Origin: Cryptomeria japonica
Taxonomy: Eukaryota; Streptophyta; Pinopsida; Cupressales; Cupressaceae
Direction: 5' to 3'
DNA: 64,000 nucleotides
Assembly: GCF_030272615.1 (NCBI RefSeq)
Contig: NC_081409.1
Location: 619,780,255-619,844,254 of the forward strand
The notes beneath the pieces are model-generated. The model was not told the origin of the DNA and did not search any database. It saw nothing but the letters and a program-made list of their open reading frames with translations. Positions within the stretch are counted from its first letter, which is position 1; each line of letters starts with the position of its first letter. The position numbers and the translations under genes are program-made. Of the stretch, positions 61,486 to 64,000 are shown in pieces.

Positions 61486-61833
61486 CATAGATCTTCCTGA
61501 GAGATGAGCACCACTTACTGGGCCCATCAACATTAGGAGGAAAATATATAAGGCGTAAAATCTCACGATTATTTCAAATGACTACCTAGGCAAATGACAA
61601 GGGGGGACACTTTCTACAAACCTAGGACCCATTACTTAAGTGGATAAAGTAACAAAGAAATAGAACTAGAGGGTTTTCTAATAAAACATTGAATGATTTA
61701 AAACTGTAAACCCTAAACCCTTAGGACCTAACACAGGGCTGAATCAATTGATAGCATGCCTTACTCAAAATTTCAAGAACCTAGCCAATTATGGGAAAGG
61801 GAAACCCATTTTTTAAATAGTGATAATAGGGTT

Positions 61834-62373
61834 TAACCCTTAACTAGGTATTCTAGCCATCCCTTAACCGAGTGATGGCTAACAGGATTGGTTCCTAATA
61901 GAACCTGTTGTAACAGTCTTTAACCAGACTAAGATTCTAACAGAGCAGACTTCTAAAGAGTTCAAAACAACTTGTGGATATTCATTCCCATCATGGTTTT
62001 TGTCAGTTGGGTTTCCACGTGAAAAATATGTGTGTCATATGTGATGTCTTTTTCATGTGATACTTTATTGTTTGTTGTCAAGCGGTGAATCATGTTGATC
62101 TAGCAAGTTATTATATTTCTTATGATAGATTATCTATTTATGCATAAGGGAAAAGTAGAAATGAGGGAGTAGGTTGTGTGGAAAGCTAAGAAGATTGATC
62201 AGTTCATGTCTTTCACAGTTGCACTGTGTTTAATCGGTAGTAGTTTGGTTTGGATCGGTGTTAGGGATTGCCGGTAGTTTACAGTCTGCAATCAAACCAT
62301 TTCAGGAGAATTTTTTTTGCCTGTACTGATTCACCCCCCCTCTCAGTACCGGTTTGGTACTCATCATTCATCA
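61834..62373 (+). repeat. 5' LTR of the Copia element, second part
   Basis: Resumes TAACCCTTAACTAGGTATTC after the Gypsy insertion and ends ATTCATCATTCATCA. Contains GATTCACCCCCCCTCTCAGTA as in the solo LTRs. Confidence 0.9.
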
Positions 62374-62386
62374 TTGAGTTATCAAT

Positions 62387-62398
62387 TGGTATCAGAGC
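62387..62398 (+). other. primer binding site, initiator-Met tRNA
   Basis: TGGTATCAGAGC lies 13 nt after the LTR end, preceded by TTGAGTTATCAAT. The distance is greater than usual, so either the LTR end is slightly further right or a short leader is present. Confidence 0.9.
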
Positions 62399-62455
62399 AT
62401 CCTCCGGGTCCTTTGTGTTGTAAGCTTAATTGCTTGAGGGAAAGATCCTATTGTA

Positions 62456-64000
62456 ATGATGAAGAGGGAAGGTCCAAAGTTCAACAAAGATAACTTTAAA
62501 ATATGGAAGGATAGAATGAAGATATACATCAAAAGCATGGGTGCTCAACATTGGAGCTATGTTGAGAAAGTTTATGTTATCCCTACCAATACTCTCACCG
62601 ATGACCAAAAGAGAGAGATTCAGGAGAATGGGCAAGTCGTGGAAGCCCTAATTAGTAGCTTATCTAACATTGAGTTTATTGATGTCTAGGGTAAAGACAA
62701 TCCCAAATAAGTATGGGATACTCTTGAGAATATCTATGGCGGTGATGAGCATGTAAAACAAGCTAAGGAATAAATCCTTAGAGGGAAGTTTGAAGACATG
62801 TGCATGGTTGAAGGTGAGGCCATTCAACAATATGGAATACAAATCAAAACCATTGTTGGTGATATCAAGAGTGCAGGTGGTAAAATGGAAGATTCTACTG
62901 TTGTCAGCAAAGTTTTGAGATCCTTATTACTGGTCTATGCAATAAGGGTTGCTGCTATTTAGGAGTTGAGATCAATAGACAAGACTAAGGTATCCCTAGA
63001 CTCCATCATTGCAAAGTTGATAGCCTATGAGCTAAATAGTTTTGATGGAAGTGTTCAAAAGATCGAATCAGCTTTTAGAGCATCTAATGCACCATCTAGA
63101 AAAGGAAAAGAAGCAAGCACCAGTAGTGAACCAAGACAGAGTAGAGAAATGGATAATGAGGAGATTCTAATGGAATTTGAAGCTCTTCATACCAAGAGAC
63201 TTCCTAAGGGAACCGATAAATATACAGGTAAGCTTCCTTTGAAATGCTTTTCTTGTAACCGGATAGGACACATCGCTATAAACTATCCTAATGGTGATAG
63301 CAAGGACAAACCAGAAAGGTTCAAGAAATTCAAAGGACGAAACCGGAGAAACTGTTTTGTAGCAGTTGATGAAGGTGTCACAGATGAGGAATCAAAAGAT
63401 GAAGAAAATGAAGATATTGTATTTGTTGCAGTCAAGGAGGATGTATCAGACAAGAAGGCTCTTGTCTCCCGCTTTGATAATTCCAATGAGTGAATTATTG
63501 ATAGTGGTTGCTCTCGCTATATGAATGGTGACCAGAGAAAGTTTATATCCCTGGAAGAGTATGATGGTGGTGTGGTTCATTTTGGTAATGATGCACCATG
63601 TATGGTCAAAGGCAGAGGGTCCATCTCTCTAAATGGAAAGAGCAGTGATGATAATGTGTATTGGGTGGAAGGTCTCAGACACAATCTATTGAGTATTGCC
63701 TAGCTGAATGATAGTGGACTCACTCTCGAATTCAAAAATGGAGTCTACAAAATAAAAGGAAAGAATGATGAACTGATGGCCACCGGTATGCAGACCAAAG
63801 GTAACTTATTTCAGCTGAATGCAAATATAAGTACATGTCTTATGGCTAAGTTTGGTGATAGATGGATATGGCATAGGAGACTCTGCCATGTAAACTTTGA
63901 TAACATAGTAAAGGCCAGTACGATCAAGGTAGTTAGAGGACTGTCGACACTGAGCAAACCGGAAAATCCTTTGTGCAGAGAATGTCAACTAGGGAAAATG
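62456..64000 (+). pseudogene. Copia gag-pol, 5' part (gag, protease, pre-integrase)
   Basis: One frame from ATG 62456 to the window end with no frameshift, but with stops TAG 62687, TAA 62708, TAA (about 62772), TAG (about 62959), TGA (about 63491) and TAG (about 63701). Gag (UBN2/DUF4219 type) begins FNKDNFKIWKDRMKIYIKSM. The knuckle CFSCNRIGHIAINYP has its last Cys changed to Tyr. The protease shows IIDSGCSRYMNGDQRKF with the catalytic Asp. WVEGLRHNLLSIA then WIWHRRLCHVNFDNI mark the gag_pre-integrase domain with its His/Cys residues. The TGA sits where a Trp normally precedes IIDSG. The integrase core and RT would follow beyond 64000. Confidence 0.9.

Larger units (their letters stand above)
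41154..61828 (-). mobile_element. giant Ty3/Gypsy element, 20.7 kb, coding LTRs
   Basis: LTRs of 6,722 bp (left, 3') and 6,743 bp (right, 5'), TG...CA (TA at the right copy by one transition), and target duplication GGGTT at 41149-41153 and 61829-61833. Minus-strand order: 5' LTR, PBS, gag (54873-52574), protease, archaeal-type RNase H, RT, RNase H, integrase (ending 48022), 3' LTR. Two RNase H domains, the PBS type and the size place it near the Tat/Ogre lineage. It differs by having the archaeal-type RNase H before RT and a long ORF inside each LTR. From 52593 to 48022 pol keeps one frame with stops only. Gag has frameshifts, one caused by a 31-bp duplication. Confidence 0.9.
55086..61828 (-). 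repeat. 5' LTR of the giant Gypsy element
   Basis: 6,743 bp, starting (plus) TGTTGTCTTCAAAATTTG and ending AGTGATAATA, with the last C of CA changed to T. Followed by GGGTT at 61829. Confidence 0.9.
40194..64000 (+). mobile_element. Copia family A element, split by a nested insertion, runs off the window
   Basis: 5' LTR in two pieces (40194-41153 and 61834-62373) around the giant Gypsy insertion, then PBS, gag, protease and pre-integrase domain to the window end. Without the insertion the LTR is about 1.5 kb, matching the solo LTRs at 1675 and 21861. The 3' half with integrase core, RT and 3' LTR lies beyond 64000. It is older than the Gypsy element it contains. Confidence 0.9.

Noticed and set aside
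41154-61828. Two independent genes duplicated about 14 kb apart
   Set aside because: The duplicated blocks are complete LTRs with TG/CA ends, a PBS and a target duplication, so they are one element.
62456-64000. Endogenous pararetrovirus as an alternative
   Set aside because: LTR, PBS, UBN2-type gag and gag_pre-integrase domain define Copia; no movement-protein or virion motifs seen.
1-64000. tRNA or rRNA genes
   Set aside because: I saw no cloverleaf-like A/B-box arrangement or rRNA core sequence; the tRNA-like words found are primer binding sites.

Overview
The window is a repeat-packed stretch of a large plant nuclear genome. Plant origin is supported by Copia elements primed by initiator-Met tRNA, two Tat-type Ty3/Gypsy families with a second (archaeal-type) RNase H, an L1-like LINE with a C-terminal RNase H, a plant-mobile-domain ORF, and TG...CA LTRs with 5-bp target duplications. 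I recognise no host gene, tRNA, rRNA or CRISPR. Low GC, deep nesting and very long elements would fit a gymnosperm, but that is inference.

Layout. 1-1.5 kb: AT-rich DNA with 91-bp repeats, then a long GA tract followed by a long CT tract. 1.5-11.5 kb: a near-palindromic minisatellite cut into three pieces by a solo Copia LTR (1675-3091, target duplication imperfect at one base) and by a 7.6-kb element (3484-11090). That element has Copia-type ends, no recognisable pol, a gag-like ORF with four zinc knuckles (itself split by a solo LTR) and a very large accessory ORF. 11.9-21.6 kb: a rearranged Tat-like Gypsy element on the minus strand with apparently identical LTRs, a perfect 661-bp tandem duplication, pol without an integrase core, and an opposite-strand plant-mobile-domain ORF. 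21.9-23.3 kb: a second solo Copia LTR. 25-28.9 kb: a decayed Gypsy relative. 29.2-31 kb: a microsatellite and a possible LINE tail. 31.7-39 kb: an L1-like LINE whose ORF2 frame runs on into an extra domain.

40.2-64 kb: a Copia element whose 5' LTR is split by a 20.7-kb Gypsy element (41154-61828, minus strand, target duplication GGGTT). This giant has 6.7-kb LTRs. Each LTR carries a decayed ORF of about 1,200 codons and an upstream region studded with a CpG-rich palindromic motif. Its pol order is protease, archaeal-type RNase H, RT, RNase H, integrase. Right of it the host Copia resumes: LTR end, PBS, gag, protease and pre-integrase, running off the window.

These genes are decayed transposon polyproteins, not a cooperating operon. 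Three themes join them. First, very large accessory ORFs occur in a Copia-type element, a LINE and a Gypsy LTR, and may share one domain. Second, nonsense codons are overwhelmingly TAG, as expected from CAG-to-TAG decay at methylated CHG sites. Third, TSDs and nesting give a relative order of insertions.
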